This document shows, piece by piece, positions 25,552-34,074 of a stretch of 64,000 nt of DNA. The notes under the pieces were generated by a model that saw nothing but the letters and a program-made list of their open reading frames with translations, searched no databases and had not been told where the DNA came from. The DNA lies in NCBI GenBank assembly GCA_900545815.1, contig URAM01000006.1, positions 6,510 to 70,509 of the forward strand, in the 5' to 3' direction. The position numbers and the translations under genes were made by a program. Every line of letters begins with the position of its first letter. Positions within the stretch are counted from its first letter, which is position 1. Source of the stretch: an uncultured Eubacteriales bacterium. GTDB lineage: Bacteria > Bacillota > Clostridia > Oscillospirales > Oscillospiraceae.

Positions 25552-25580
25552 CTGTACAACGGTACAGTTTGTGGTATAAT
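25552..25580 (+). promoter_or_regulatory. Extended -10 promoter with palindromic operator upstream of aldolase gene
   Basis: CTGTAC-AACG-GTACAG (25552-25567) is a perfect 6+6 inverted repeat that ends 7 bp before TGG-TATAAT (25575-25580). No good -35 is visible, so the palindrome may be an activator or repressor site. Confidence 0.45.
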
Positions 25581-25624
25581 GGTTTCACAATAAAAAGCGT
25601 TGTCGCTTTAAAGGAGGAAAGAAC

Positions 25625-26599
25625 ATGGAACGAAAAGGTACTCTGCTCTCTGTCCGCAGTGACGTCCGGGTTCTGGACGCCACCATTCGAGACGGCGGTC
25701 TGGTCAATGACTTCTTTTTCCCGGATGAATTTATTCGGGATCTCTATCAAACCAACATCAAGGCCGGTGTAGATTATATGGAGTTCGGCTATAAAGCGGA
25801 CAAGTCCATGTTCGATCCGGACGCCTTTGGCAAGTGGAAGTTCTGTGACGATGAGGACATTCGTGCCGTAGTAGGCGAGAACGACACTCAGCTGAAGGTC
25901 GCCGTCATGGCGGACGTGGGGCGCTGTGACTACGCCAACGACATCCACCCCCGAGACGAAAGCCCCATCGACATGGTTCGGGTGGCCACCTATATCAACA
26001 CCATTCCGGAAGCATTGGCCATGATTGAGGACGCTGCCAAGAAAGGTTATGAGACCACCTGCAATATCATGGCCGTCTCCAACTGCCGGGAGAGCGACAT
26101 CCAGTTCGCCTTGGCCGCCCTGACCGATTCTCCAGTGAATGCGGTCTACCTGGTGGACAGCTACGGCGCCATGTATCCGGAAGAGATCAACCGGATGGCA
26201 AAACGCTATCTGGAAGTGCTGGAACCAGCAGGCAAACGTCTGGGCATCCACGCCCACAACAATCAGCAGTGCGCCTTCGCCAACACCATCGAAGCCCTGT
26301 CCATGGGCGCCAGCTATCTGGACGGCACCCTCAGCGGCATGGGACGGGGCGCAGGCAACTGTGCCTTAGAAGCGCTGATCGGTTTCCTGAAAAATCCCCG
26401 CTACCAGCTGGATCCCCTGCTCCGATTCATCCAGAAGGATATTCTGGCGCTGAAAGAGGCCGGCTGCGTCTGGGGCTATGACATCCCCTACCTGCTCACC
26501 GGTCTGCTGGATCAACACCCCAGAACCGCCATTGCGGCCACCAAAGCACACGACACCAACTACTCTGCCTTTTATCAAATGCTGTTGGATAAGGATTGA
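25625..26599 (+). CDS. DRE-TIM metallolyase-family aldolase (HMGL-like)
   Basis: Probable metal-dependent aldolase or lyase related to 4-hydroxy-2-oxovalerate aldolase and HMG-CoA lyase; substrate unknown. The 324-aa TIM-barrel protein has the signature LDATIRDGG near residue 17, with the metal-binding Asp and catalytic Arg, and HAHNN near 214 with the His metal ligands. The usual acetaldehyde dehydrogenase partner of the catabolic enzyme is absent, so a biosynthetic or side role is possible. AAAGGAGG precedes the ATG. It is monocistronic between a promoter and a terminator. Confidence 0.85.
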   Translation: MERKGTLLSVRSDVRVLDATIRDGGLVNDFFFPDEFIRDLYQTNIKAGVDYMEFGYKADKSMFDPDAFGKWKFCDDEDIRAVVGENDTQLKVAVMADVGRCDYANDIHPRDESPIDMVRVATYINTIPEALAMIEDAAKKGYETTCNIMAVSNCRESDIQFALAALTDSPVNAVYLVDSYGAMYPEEINRMAKRYLEVLEPAGKRLGIHAHNNQQCAFANTIEALSMGASYLDGTLSGMGRGAGNCALEALIGFLKNPRYQLDPLLRFIQKDILALKEAGCVWGYDIPYLLTGLLDQHPRTAIAATKAHDTNYSAFYQMLLDKD

Positions 26600-26633
26600 A
26601 AAAAATGCGATGAGGACTCTCATCGCATTTTTT
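26600..26633. terminator. Bidirectional terminator between aldolase gene and pyrG
   Basis: A 15-bp stem (AAAAAATGCGATGAG and its complement) with a GACT loop between convergent genes, with T-runs on both exits. Confidence 0.9.
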
Positions 26634-26634
26634 G

Positions 26635-28248
26635 TTACTGATCTCGGTTTTCCTTTGCCGCCCGAATGAACTCTCGGAACAAGGGGTGTGCTTTGTTGGG
26701 ACGGGACTTCAGCTCCGGATGGAACTGGACGCCTACGAACCAGGGATGGTTCAGATCTTCCACGATTTCCACCAGCTTATCGTTGGGGGATACGCCCACC
26801 AGGGACAGACCGCTGTTGGTCAGGGCTTCCCGATAGTCGTTGTTGAATTCATAGCGATGGCGATGGCGCTCATAGATGACTTCTTCGCCGTAGGCTTCAA
26901 AGGTTCTGGAAGCCTTATTCAAAATTTTGCAGGGATAAGCGCCCAGACGCATGGTTGCACCCATCTTATCCACATCCCGCTGTTCGGGCATCAGGTCAAT
27001 GACCGGATAAGGCGTATCAGGATCCAGTTCGCTGGAATGTGCGCCTACCATGCCGGCCAGATGTCGGGCGTGTTCCACCACGGACATCTGCATCCCCAGG
27101 CAGATGCCGAACAGGGGCACCTGCTGTTCTCTGGCCCAGCGGATGGAGTAGAGCATGCCGTCGATACCGCGGGCGCCAAAGCCGCCGGGGACGATAACGC
27201 CGTTGACTCCGCCCAGCACTTCTGTCACGTTCCCTTCGGTGACATTTTCCGAGTCCACCCAACGGATCTTCACCTTTACATCATTTTCAATGCCGCCATG
27301 GGTCAGGGCTTCCACCACGGAGAGATAGGAATCATGCAGTTCTACATATTTGCCCACCAGGGCGATCTCCACTTCCCCATCTACGGTAGCCTTGGCGCGT
27401 TCCACCATCTGAGTCCACTCGGTCAGGTCAGGTTCGGGTACATTCAGCTTCAGGTGCTTGCAGACTACGTTGCCCAGACCTTCCTTTTCCAGCATCAAGG
27501 GCACCTCATAGAGGATCGGCGCAGTCAGGTTGGGAATGGCGTTCTCCACAGGGATGTTGCAGAACATACTGATCTTGTTCAGAATATCCTCGGTCACCGG
27601 CTGGTCTGCCCGACACATGATGACATCAGGCTGGATGCCGATGGTCAGCAGCTCCTTGCAGGAATGCTGGGTGGGTTTGCTCTTTTGTTCGCCGGAGCCG
27701 GGGATGGTGACGATGAGGGAGACGTGGATATACATGACATCCTCAGGAGGCAGCTCCCGACCTACCTGACGGATGGCCTCCAGGAAGGGCAGGGATTCGA
27801 TGTCGCCTACGGTGCCGCCGATCTCGGTGATGATGACGTCTTTCGGCTCGCCTTTTTCCATACGGTAAATGCGGGACTTGATCTCATCGGTGATATGCGG
27901 GATGACCTGGACGGTACGCCCCAGGAACTCCCCGTCCCGCTCCTTATCCAGGACAGCGGTATAAACTTTGCCGGAGGTGACGGAGGAGTTGACGGTCAGG
28001 TTTTCATCCACGAAACGCTCATAGTGGCCCAGATCCAGATCGGTTTCCGCACCATCGTCGGTCACGAATACTTCGCCATGCTGGATGGGGTTCATCGTGC
28101 CCGGGTCCACATTCAGATAGGGATCCAGCTTCTGCAAGGCAACCCGCAGCCCCCGCTGTTTCAGCAAGCGGCCGAGGGATGCAGCGGTGATGCCTTTGCC
28201 CAGGCCGGAAACCACGCCTCCGGTGACAAAGATGTGTTTGACTGACAT
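26635..28248 (-). CDS. pyrG: CTP synthase
   Basis: Aminates UTP to CTP with ATP and glutamine. The 537-aa protein has the synthase domain start [16 protein letters not shown] and a C-terminal glutamine amidotransferase domain with nucleophile elbow GICLGMQ. The ATG at 28248 follows GAGGAGG. The leader from its promoter starts near 28328 and does not show the GGGC start plus terminator used for CTP-sensing attenuation in Bacillus. A large antisense open frame across it is an artefact of codon bias. Confidence 0.97.
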   Translation of the reverse strand: MSVKHIFVTGGVVSGLGKGITAASLGRLLKQRGLRVALQKLDPYLNVDPGTMNPIQHGEVFVTDDGAETDLDLGHYERFVDENLTVNSSVTSGKVYTAVLDKERDGEFLGRTVQVIPHITDEIKSRIYRMEKGEPKDVIITEIGGTVGDIESLPFLEAIRQVGRELPPEDVMYIHVSLIVTIPGSGEQKSKPTQHSCKELLTIGIQPDVIMCRADQPVTEDILNKISMFCNIPVENAIPNLTAPILYEVPLMLEKEGLGNVVCKHLKLNVPEPDLTEWTQMVERAKATVDGEVEIALVGKYVELHDSYLSVVEALTHGGIENDVKVKIRWVDSENVTEGNVTEVLGGVNGVIVPGGFGARGIDGMLYSIRWAREQQVPLFGICLGMQMSVVEHARHLAGMVGAHSSELDPDTPYPVIDLMPEQRDVDKMGATMRLGAYPCKILNKASRTFEAYGEEVIYERHRHRYEFNNDYREALTNSGLSLVGVSPNDKLVEIVEDLNHPWFVGVQFHPELKSRPNKAHPLFREFIRAAKENRDQ

Positions 28249-28334
28249 AGTGCAAGTCCTCCTCATTTCTCTAAATAGACAACTGCCCGGTCAAAGCAGG
28301 AACTCGACTGGGCCACAAAATTTCATACATATTT

Positions 28335-28363
28335 ATTGTACCTTTATCCGTCTTTCCAGTCAA
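28335..28363 (-). promoter_or_regulatory. Promoter of pyrG
   Basis: TTGACT, 17 bp, TACAAT on the minus strand, about 87 bp upstream of the ATG. Confidence 0.75.
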
Positions 28364-28421
28364 GGTGATGCAACAAGATTCAGATTTTTTTTGAAATTTT
28401 ACCGGTTTTTCTGCCGGATTA

Positions 28422-28450
28422 TTTACGTTTAGCCGAAAGTATTGTAAAAT
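28422..28450 (+). promoter_or_regulatory. Promoter of the DnaD-like/DnaI-like pair
   Basis: TTTACG, 17 bp, TAAAAT, 47 bp upstream of the TTG start at 28497. Confidence 0.6.
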
Positions 28451-28496
28451 AAGAGTTCAGACATCACAGGATCTTTCCGAAGGAGGAACGAGACGC

Positions 28497-29498
28497 TTGG
28501 CTTCCCATCGCATTACATTAGACACCGATACCATCTCTATGACTGCCGCCGCTGCGGACAGTCTCATTTCCCGTGGTCAGGGAGAGCCGGCGCTGCTCTA
28601 CCTGTACTTACTCCGCCATCAGGGTTACCTAGATCCCGACCAATCTGCCAAGGAGCTGGGCTGGTCTCGGCTCCAGTTGGACAGCGCTTTGACCCACCTG
28701 CGGGAGTTGGGTCTGGCCGGTGGCGTGCCCCAGCCACAGTTCAATGAAGCAGTGCCCAAGCGAGAACAGGCTCCCGCCTACTCCGCCGATGACCTAAACC
28801 AAGAGCTGAAGGATCAGACCTCCGCCTTCCCCGACCTGCTCAGCGAGGTAGAGGTAGCCATGGGCAAGCGGCTGTCTCCCTCTGACACCAAGATCTTGCT
28901 GGAGCTGTACGATCACCTGGCTCTGCCGCCAGAGGTGATCTATCAGCTGGTCATTTGGCAGATCCAAGAGCACCAGGACAAATACGGCCAGGGGCGCAAG
29001 CCTCGGATGTCCGTCATCCGCACCGCAGCTTATCGCTGGAAGGAATCCGGCGTGGACACATTGGAAGCGGCAGAGGCATATCTGAAAAAACTGGAATACT
29101 ATCGCTCTCAGGAAGGCGCTCTGCTGGCCGCCGTGGGGATCACCGGCCGTAAGGCCGCACCAGGTGAGCGGAAATACCTCACCGCCTGGGCAGAGATGGG
29201 ATTCCCGGCGGAGATGGTGGCTATGGCTTACGACCGGACAGTGACCAACACAGGCACGATGAAGTGGGCCTACTGCAACGCCATCTTGAAGCGCTGGCAC
29301 AGCGAAGGACGACACACGCCGGAGGACGTGACCGCCGGAGAACGGCATCCGCATCGGAATATCCCCCAAAAGGTTTCTAAGGCACCTGCGCCGGCGCCTG
29401 TGCAGACGGCAGCCACCCAGGAGGAAAAAGAACGTCAAATTTTGGAAAACGAACGCTGGATGAAGGCGTTTTTGACCAATCAGGAAAAGAACTCTTAA
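28497..29498 (+). CDS. DnaD/DnaB-domain primosome protein
   Basis: Likely helps load the replicative helicase. The 333-aa protein has an N-terminal winged-helix-like region (YLYLLRHQGYLDPDQSAKEL) and a DnaB_2/DnaD-C domain about residues 110-195, with YxxIDxW-like WKESGVDT replacing the canonical motif. The tail is polar. The start is TTG, 10 nt after AGGAGG; the first in-frame ATG is 14 codons in and has no such site. It is followed 19 bp later by a DnaI-like ATPase gene, matching the dnaB-dnaI order in Bacillus. Confidence 0.88.
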   Translation: MASHRITLDTDTISMTAAAADSLISRGQGEPALLYLYLLRHQGYLDPDQSAKELGWSRLQLDSALTHLRELGLAGGVPQPQFNEAVPKREQAPAYSADDLNQELKDQTSAFPDLLSEVEVAMGKRLSPSDTKILLELYDHLALPPEVIYQLVIWQIQEHQDKYGQGRKPRMSVIRTAAYRWKESGVDTLEAAEAYLKKLEYYRSQEGALLAAVGITGRKAAPGERKYLTAWAEMGFPAEMVAMAYDRTVTNTGTMKWAYCNAILKRWHSEGRHTPEDVTAGERHPHRNIPQKVSKAPAPAPVQTAATQEEKERQILENERWMKAFLTNQEKNS

Positions 29499-29517
29499 CA
29501 GAAAGGAGGGCATCCAC

Positions 29518-30501
29518 TTGTCTTATGAACCGGAAGTCCTGCGTCGGGCAACCGAACGGCTGAAGCAGCGGCAGCAGATGCGGCAGGCCACCTTTGAAGC
29601 ACGGCGGGAAAAACTCTATCAGCAACTGCCTCGGGTGAAGGAGATCGACAAGCAGCTGCGTCTAGGCGTGACCAAAGCTGCCACTGCGGCTCTCCGCCAT
29701 GGAGAAGATCCCACCGCAGCCATTCAGGCTTTGCGGACGGAGAGCAAGTCCCTCCAGCAGGAGCGAAAAACGCTGCTGCTGCAAGCAGGATACCAGGAGG
29801 ATGACCTGGTGAACCGACCGGACTGCCCCTACTGCAACGACACTGGCTGGCGTGGAGCGACCATGTGCGGTTGCCTGAAAAAGCTCTGTGCTGAGGAGCA
29901 GATTCAAGCGCTGTCCTCCCTGTTGGATTTTCAGGGTCAGTCCTTTGACACCTTTTCTCTGGACTACTACTCCCCCACCCCCGGCCCCAGCGGTGTCTCT
30001 CCCCGTTCCCACATGGAGATGGTGCGGGACATCTGTTACAACTACGCCAGCCGCTTTGGCCGCACAGGCATCCGCAACCTGTTCCTCTCCGGCAGCCCTG
30101 GCCTGGGGAAAACCTTCTTATCCGCCTGTATTGCTCAGGTGGTTTCTGAGGCTGGTTTTTCCGTGGTCTATGACACAGCCATCCAGATTTTCAGCCACTT
30201 TGAGGAGGAAAAGTTTGGACGAAGGGAAGCAGGCTCCGTTCAGCGCTATCTGTCCTGCGATCTGCTCATCTTGGATGACCTGGGCAGTGAACTGACCACA
30301 CCGTTTTTGCAGAGCGCCCTGTACCAAATCGTCAACACCCGTCTCATCTCCAACAAACACACCGTCATCTCCTCCAACCTGAGCCAACGAGAGATCGCTC
30401 TCCGCTATTCCGCCCAGGTAGCCAGCCGCATCGCTGGGGAGTATCGGCTGTTGGAGTTCTGGGGGCAGGATATTCGGCAGTTGAAAAGTCAGCTTTACTA
30501 A
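29518..30501 (+). CDS. DnaI/DnaC-like helicase loader ATPase
   Basis: AAA+ ATPase that loads the replicative helicase. The 327-aa protein has an N-terminal coiled-coil-like region, a zinc-binding cluster CPYCNDTGW...CGCLKK near residues 103-120, Walker A SGSPGLGKTF near residue 191, Walker B LLILDDLGSE near 249 and an arginine-finger region SRIAGEYR. The zinc cluster matches the helicase-interacting domain of DnaI. The start is TTG after AAAGGAGG. It pairs with the upstream DnaD-like gene and ends at a hairpin terminator. Confidence 0.9.
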   Translation: MSYEPEVLRRATERLKQRQQMRQATFEARREKLYQQLPRVKEIDKQLRLGVTKAATAALRHGEDPTAAIQALRTESKSLQQERKTLLLQAGYQEDDLVNRPDCPYCNDTGWRGATMCGCLKKLCAEEQIQALSSLLDFQGQSFDTFSLDYYSPTPGPSGVSPRSHMEMVRDICYNYASRFGRTGIRNLFLSGSPGLGKTFLSACIAQVVSEAGFSVVYDTAIQIFSHFEEEKFGRREAGSVQRYLSCDLLILDDLGSELTTPFLQSALYQIVNTRLISNKHTVISSNLSQREIALRYSAQVASRIAGEYRLLEFWGQDIRQLKSQLY

Positions 30502-30518
30502 AAATTTCACAGCTTAAC

Positions 30519-30546
30519 AAGGCGATTTCCCACGGGAAATCGCCTT
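30519..30546 (+). terminator. Terminator-like hairpin between dnaI-like gene and noc
   Basis: A 12-bp stem (AAGGCGATTTCC and its complement) with a CACG loop, followed by AGTTCTTCC. The T content is modest. The sequence also resembles a Noc site with 2 bp inserted at the centre. Confidence 0.7.
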
Positions 30547-30623
30547 AGTTCTTCCTTCCAACAGGATTCGACAGGTTTTTTTCCACATCTGTGCTATCCT
30601 TTGTGCAAAAGGAGGTCTTACCT

Positions 30624-31433
30624 ATGGCATTTACCCGCAGCCGTGGTCTTTTTGAAAGCACCCGTGTTCTCTTCCTCCCCATTCATGACATTGCCCCCAA
30701 TCCGGGTCAGCCTCGCACCCGATTCTCCCATGAGAGCTTAGAAGAACTGGCCGATTCCATCCGTACTCATGGTATTTTGCAGCCCCTTTCTGTCCGCCGT
30801 CTCTCCACCAGTCAATACGAATTGATCTCTGGAGAGCGGCGGCTGCGAGCGGCAGAAATGGCCGGCTTGAGTCACGTCCCCTGTATTTTGGTCAAGGCCG
30901 GCGACCTGGAATCCTCCTTGCTGGCACTGGTGGAAAATCTTCAGCGGCGGGATCTGGATTTCGTAGAGGAAGCCACCGCCCTGCAAAAGCTCATCTTTAC
31001 TTACCACCTCTCACAAGAAGAAGCCGCCCATCGGGTGGGCAAGAGCCAAAGCGCTGTGGCCAACAAGCTGCGTCTATTGAAGCTGGATAAGGCGCTGCTG
31101 GATGAGATGCTGGCACATCAGCTGTCCGAGCGGCACGCCCGCGCCCTGCTCCGTCTGCCGGTGGAACTGCGAGAGGATGCGTTACATCATATCATTGAGG
31201 AGGGCTTGACGGTGGCCAAGACCGAAGCGTACATTGACGCTCTGTTAGATCCCAAGCCTGCCAAACCCAAGCGGAAACCCCTCATCCATATCAAGGACAT
31301 CCGACTCTTTCTCAACACCATCAACCGCAGTCTGGGCATTATGAACCGCGCTGGGGTGGGTGCGTCTTGCGGCAAGGAGGAGACGGATGAGGAAATCGTG
31401 CTGACCATTACGATCCCCAAAAACGATGTATGA
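30624..31433 (+). CDS. noc: Nucleoid occlusion protein Noc (ParB paralogue)
   Basis: CTP-switch DNA-binding protein that coats DNA near its sites and blocks division over the nucleoid. The 269-aa protein has the ParB N-domain (GQPRTRF, GERRLRAA, ENLQRRDL) and a helix-turn-helix. In GKSQSAVANKLRLLKL and SERHARAL it shows Gln, Lys, Lys and Arg at the four positions that set Noc rather than ParB specificity. The partner ParB here has Arg, Ala, Ser and Gly. The ATG at 30624 follows AAAGGAGGT. A parS site and parA follow. Confidence 0.93.
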   Translation: MAFTRSRGLFESTRVLFLPIHDIAPNPGQPRTRFSHESLEELADSIRTHGILQPLSVRRLSTSQYELISGERRLRAAEMAGLSHVPCILVKAGDLESSLLALVENLQRRDLDFVEEATALQKLIFTYHLSQEEAAHRVGKSQSAVANKLRLLKLDKALLDEMLAHQLSERHARALLRLPVELREDALHHIIEEGLTVAKTEAYIDALLDPKPAKPKRKPLIHIKDIRLFLNTINRSLGIMNRAGVGASCGKEETDEEIVLTITIPKNDV

Positions 31434-31489
31434 TCCCCTTTTTCTCCCCTTTCGCTGTCGTATTTCCTCTGCGACAGCGATTTTTTCCA

Positions 31490-31505
31490 TGTTTCACGTG
31501 AAACA
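31490..31505. promoter_or_regulatory. parS: parS site 1
   Basis: TGTTTCACGTGAAACA, a perfect match to the 16-bp ParB site, in the noc-parA gap. Confidence 0.97.
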
Positions 31506-31543
31506 CTTTTCCCAATATCTGCGGTAAAATCTAGGCAAAATCA

Positions 31544-31572
31544 TTGAAAAGCGTCTGGCACTATATTATAAT
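31544..31572 (+). promoter_or_regulatory. Promoter of parA-parB
   Basis: TTGAAA, 17 bp, TATAAT, 33 bp upstream of the parA ATG and 39 bp after parS 1, so ParB spreading could affect it. Confidence 0.8.
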
Positions 31573-31604
31573 AAGGATATATTCTCTTTCAGGCGGTTGA
31601 TTTT

Positions 31605-32363
31605 ATGGCAAAACACATTGTAATTGCAAATCAAAAAGGCGGCGTGGGCAAGACCACCACAGCAGTCAACCTGACTGCGTCTCTGCACGCCGCTGGGAAA
31701 TCCGTCCTACTCTGCGATTTTGACCCGCAGGCCAACGCCACTTCAGGCCTTGGCGTGGACAAAAATGCCGTTTCCCCCAACATCTACGACATCCTCATTG
31801 ATGGCGCTGATGTGGAACGAGGTGTTGTGCAAACCCCTTGGGGGGATGTTCTGCCCTCCAATAAGGAGTTGGCTGGCGCTGGCGTGGAGATGATCGGCAT
31901 GGATCGACGAGAGTATCTGTTACGGGAGGCGCTGGACAAGCTGTCCGACCGGTACGACTACATTCTCATCGACTGTCCCCCTTCCCTGGAACTGCTGACC
32001 TTGAACGGCTTGTGCGCGGCAGACTCGGTATTGATTCCAGTGCAGTGTGAGTACTACGCCTTGGAAGGATTGAGTGACCTCTTGTCCACCGTCCGCATTG
32101 TGAAGAAAAAGCTGAACCCCAGCATTACCATTGAAGGAGTGCTGCTGACCATGTACGATGGCCGCACCAACCTATCTATCCAGGTGGCAGAAGAAGTCAA
32201 GCATCATTTTCCCGGTCAGGTGTACGCCACCGTCATCCCCCGAAACGTCCGGCTCAGTGAAGCCCCCAGCCACGGGAAACCGGCGCTGGCCTATGACAAG
32301 TTCTCCCGAGGAGCAGAAGCCTATCAAAAACTGGCGGAAGAGATATTGGAACAAAACCCTTGA
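31605..32363 (+). CDS. parA: Chromosome partition ATPase ParA (Soj)
   Basis: ATP-dependent DNA-binding dimer that works with ParB-parS to segregate origins and modulates DnaA. The 252-aa protein has the deviant Walker A KGGVGKTTTAVNL at about residues 10-22 with the signature Lys, Walker A' DFDPQANATSGLG and Walker B DYILIDCPPSLE. It lacks the N-terminal HTH of plasmid ParAs, as expected for Soj. parS 2 and parB follow directly. Confidence 0.97.
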   Translation: MAKHIVIANQKGGVGKTTTAVNLTASLHAAGKSVLLCDFDPQANATSGLGVDKNAVSPNIYDILIDGADVERGVVQTPWGDVLPSNKELAGAGVEMIGMDRREYLLREALDKLSDRYDYILIDCPPSLELLTLNGLCAADSVLIPVQCEYYALEGLSDLLSTVRIVKKKLNPSITIEGVLLTMYDGRTNLSIQVAEEVKHHFPGQVYATVIPRNVRLSEAPSHGKPALAYDKFSRGAEAYQKLAEEILEQNP

Positions 32364-32364
32364 T

Positions 32365-32380
32365 TGTTTCACGTGAAACA
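32365..32380. promoter_or_regulatory. parS: parS site 2
   Basis: A second perfect TGTTTCACGTGAAACA, one base after the parA stop and 20 bp before the parB ATG. Confidence 0.97.
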
Positions 32381-32400
32381 CCAACAAAGCGAGGTACACA

Positions 32401-33293
32401 TGGCAAAAGGAACCCGTGACTCCGGCCTGGGCCGTGGGCTGAGCGCCCTGTTGGGCGAGGCGGCACTGGAACCGGAACAGCAGGGAGTGACCCAACTCCC
32501 CATCGAAAAAGTACAACCAAACGCCGCTCAGCCCCGAAAGTTCTTCGCCCCAGAGTCCATCTCCGACCTGGCGGACTCCATCCGCATCCACGGCATTTTA
32601 CAGCCCATCTCCGTCCGCCTGCTGGCTTCTGGTTACTATCAGATCATCTCTGGGGAACGCCGTTGGCGAGCCGCCCGTGAGGCAGGGGTTTCCGAAGTAC
32701 CGGTGCTCATTGTAGAGGCGGATGACAAGAAGGCCATGGAACTGGGGTTGATTGAGAATCTGCAACGAGAAGATCTGAACCCTATGGAGGAGGCGCTGGG
32801 GTACCAGACCTTGATCTCCGAATACGGCATGACCCAGGAGGCTGTAGCACGTCAAGTGGGCAAATCCCGTCCAGCCATCGCCAACGCCCTTCGTCTGCTG
32901 AGCCTGCCGGAGGATTTGAAGGCGCTGGTGGAGGAAAACAAGCTCACCGCCGGCCACGCCCGTGCCATCCTCTCCCTGAACGATGAGGAAGCACGGTGGG
33001 CGCTGGCACAGCAGATCATGGACAAGGCTTTGTCCGTCCGGCAGGCAGAGGACATCGCCAAACGGCTCAATCAGACCCCAAAAACACCGGAAACACCCCA
33101 AAAGGATCCCAATCAGGTGGATTACGCCGCCTTAGCCGCCCGTGACCTGGGCGATTATCTGGGTCGAAAGGTCAAAATCATTTCCGGCAAGCGGAAGGGT
33201 CGCCTGGAGCTGGAGTATTACGGCGTGGAAGATCTGAACGACTTGTTGGACGCTCTGAAGACTCTGCCAGGTCGATCAGAAGCAGAATCCTAA
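32401..33293 (+). CDS. parB: Chromosome partition protein ParB (Spo0J)
   Basis: CTPase clamp that loads at parS and recruits SMC. The 297-aa protein opens with the ParA-stimulating GLGRGLSALLGE. It has the CTP-binding C-motifs GERRWRAA and ENLQREDLNP, the HTH with GKSRPAIANALRLLSL, and a C-terminal dimer domain. The open frame extends upstream through the parS sequence, but the ATG at 32401 follows GAGGT and gives the family start. It is co-transcribed with parA and mscL. Confidence 0.97.
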
Positions 33294-33321
33294 CTAAAAC
33301 GAGAGAAAGAGAAAAATTGAT

Positions 33322-33732
33322 ATGAAAAAACCTTCTTGGATCAGCGAATTTAAGGACTTCATCTCCCGTGGCAACGTCATCGACCTGGCCGTAGGCGTGG
33401 TCATCGGCGGCGCCTTTACCGCTATCGTCAACGGCATTGTAGACGCCATTATCAATCCCATCATCACCCTCATCAGCGGGCAGACTGAGTTTGACAAGGT
33501 GACCGTGGGTATTTTCCCCATCGGCACCCTCATCAGTGCCATCATCAACTTCCTACTCATCTCCCTGGTGGTGTTCTGGATGGTAAAGGTCATCAACGGC
33601 GCCATGAACAAGGTTCACCACAAGGAGGAGGAACCGGAGGAAGATCCGGAACCCACCAAGGAAGAAGTTTTGCTGACCGAAATTCGAGACCTGCTGAAAG
33701 CCCAGCAGGACGCAGGAGACGACATCAATTAA
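33322..33732 (+). CDS. mscL: Large-conductance mechanosensitive channel
   Basis: Pentameric channel that opens under membrane tension to release solutes. The 136-aa protein has the N-terminal amphipathic helix and FISRGNVIDLAVGVVIGGAF (pore helix TM1), then TM2 (ISAIINFLLISLVVFWMVKVI) and a charged cytoplasmic helix (EEVLLTEIRDLLKAQ). AGAGAAAGAGAAA precedes the ATG. It lies between parB and a small membrane protein gene whose ATG immediately follows its stop. Confidence 0.97.
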   Translation: MKKPSWISEFKDFISRGNVIDLAVGVVIGGAFTAIVNGIVDAIINPIITLISGQTEFDKVTVGIFPIGTLISAIINFLLISLVVFWMVKVINGAMNKVHHKEEEPEEDPEPTKEEVLLTEIRDLLKAQQDAGDDIN

Positions 33733-34074
33733 ATGAAAACAAAACGCATTTGGGCCATGATGGGGGCGGTCTATGTATTCCTCAGCTTTCTGCTGATCAC
33801 CTACTGGATCGCCACCACCACCCTCATCACTGGCATCACCGGTATCGTCCTCTTTCCCGCCGCAGCAGCCTTGTCCGCTCAGTTCTTCAACCGAAGCTGG
33901 ATCGTCAAGCACGGACGGGCGGGACATGAGGAGGAACCGGATTTCGTGGAACCGGAAGAATCCCTGCCCGGTTGGGAAAAATATATGGCCGGCGGCGTCC
34001 TTTTTGGCGCCCTGGCTCTTTTTCTCCTGGCCAGCGGCATCCAGCAAGTTCTGGCTTTCCTGGGAGGCAGCTAA
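33733..34074 (+). CDS. Small unknown membrane protein downstream of mscL
   Basis: Not recognised. A 113-aa protein with two N-terminal hydrophobic segments (about residues 8-52), a charged middle rich in Glu and a C-terminal hydrophobic segment (GGVLFGALALFLLASGIQ). The start codon directly follows the mscL stop, and the next gene, rsmG, directly follows its own stop. This tight coupling suggests the three are translated together. It may influence mscL or the membrane; that is inference only. Confidence 0.8.
   Translation: MKTKRIWAMMGAVYVFLSFLLITYWIATTTLITGITGIVLFPAAAALSAQFFNRSWIVKHGRAGHEEEPDFVEPEESLPGWEKYMAGGVLFGALALFLLASGIQQVLAFLGGS

Noticed and set aside
26632..28245. 537-codon open frame antisense to pyrG
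   Set aside because: It mirrors a highly conserved gene in GC-rich DNA and has no ribosome site or homology; it is a codon-bias artefact. The long frames antisense to aspS, gyrA and gyrB are the same.
30525..30540. Second Noc site in the terminator before noc
   Set aside because: ATTTCCC and GGGAAAT are separated by two extra bases, which puts the half-sites out of register; the hairpin is better explained as a terminator.
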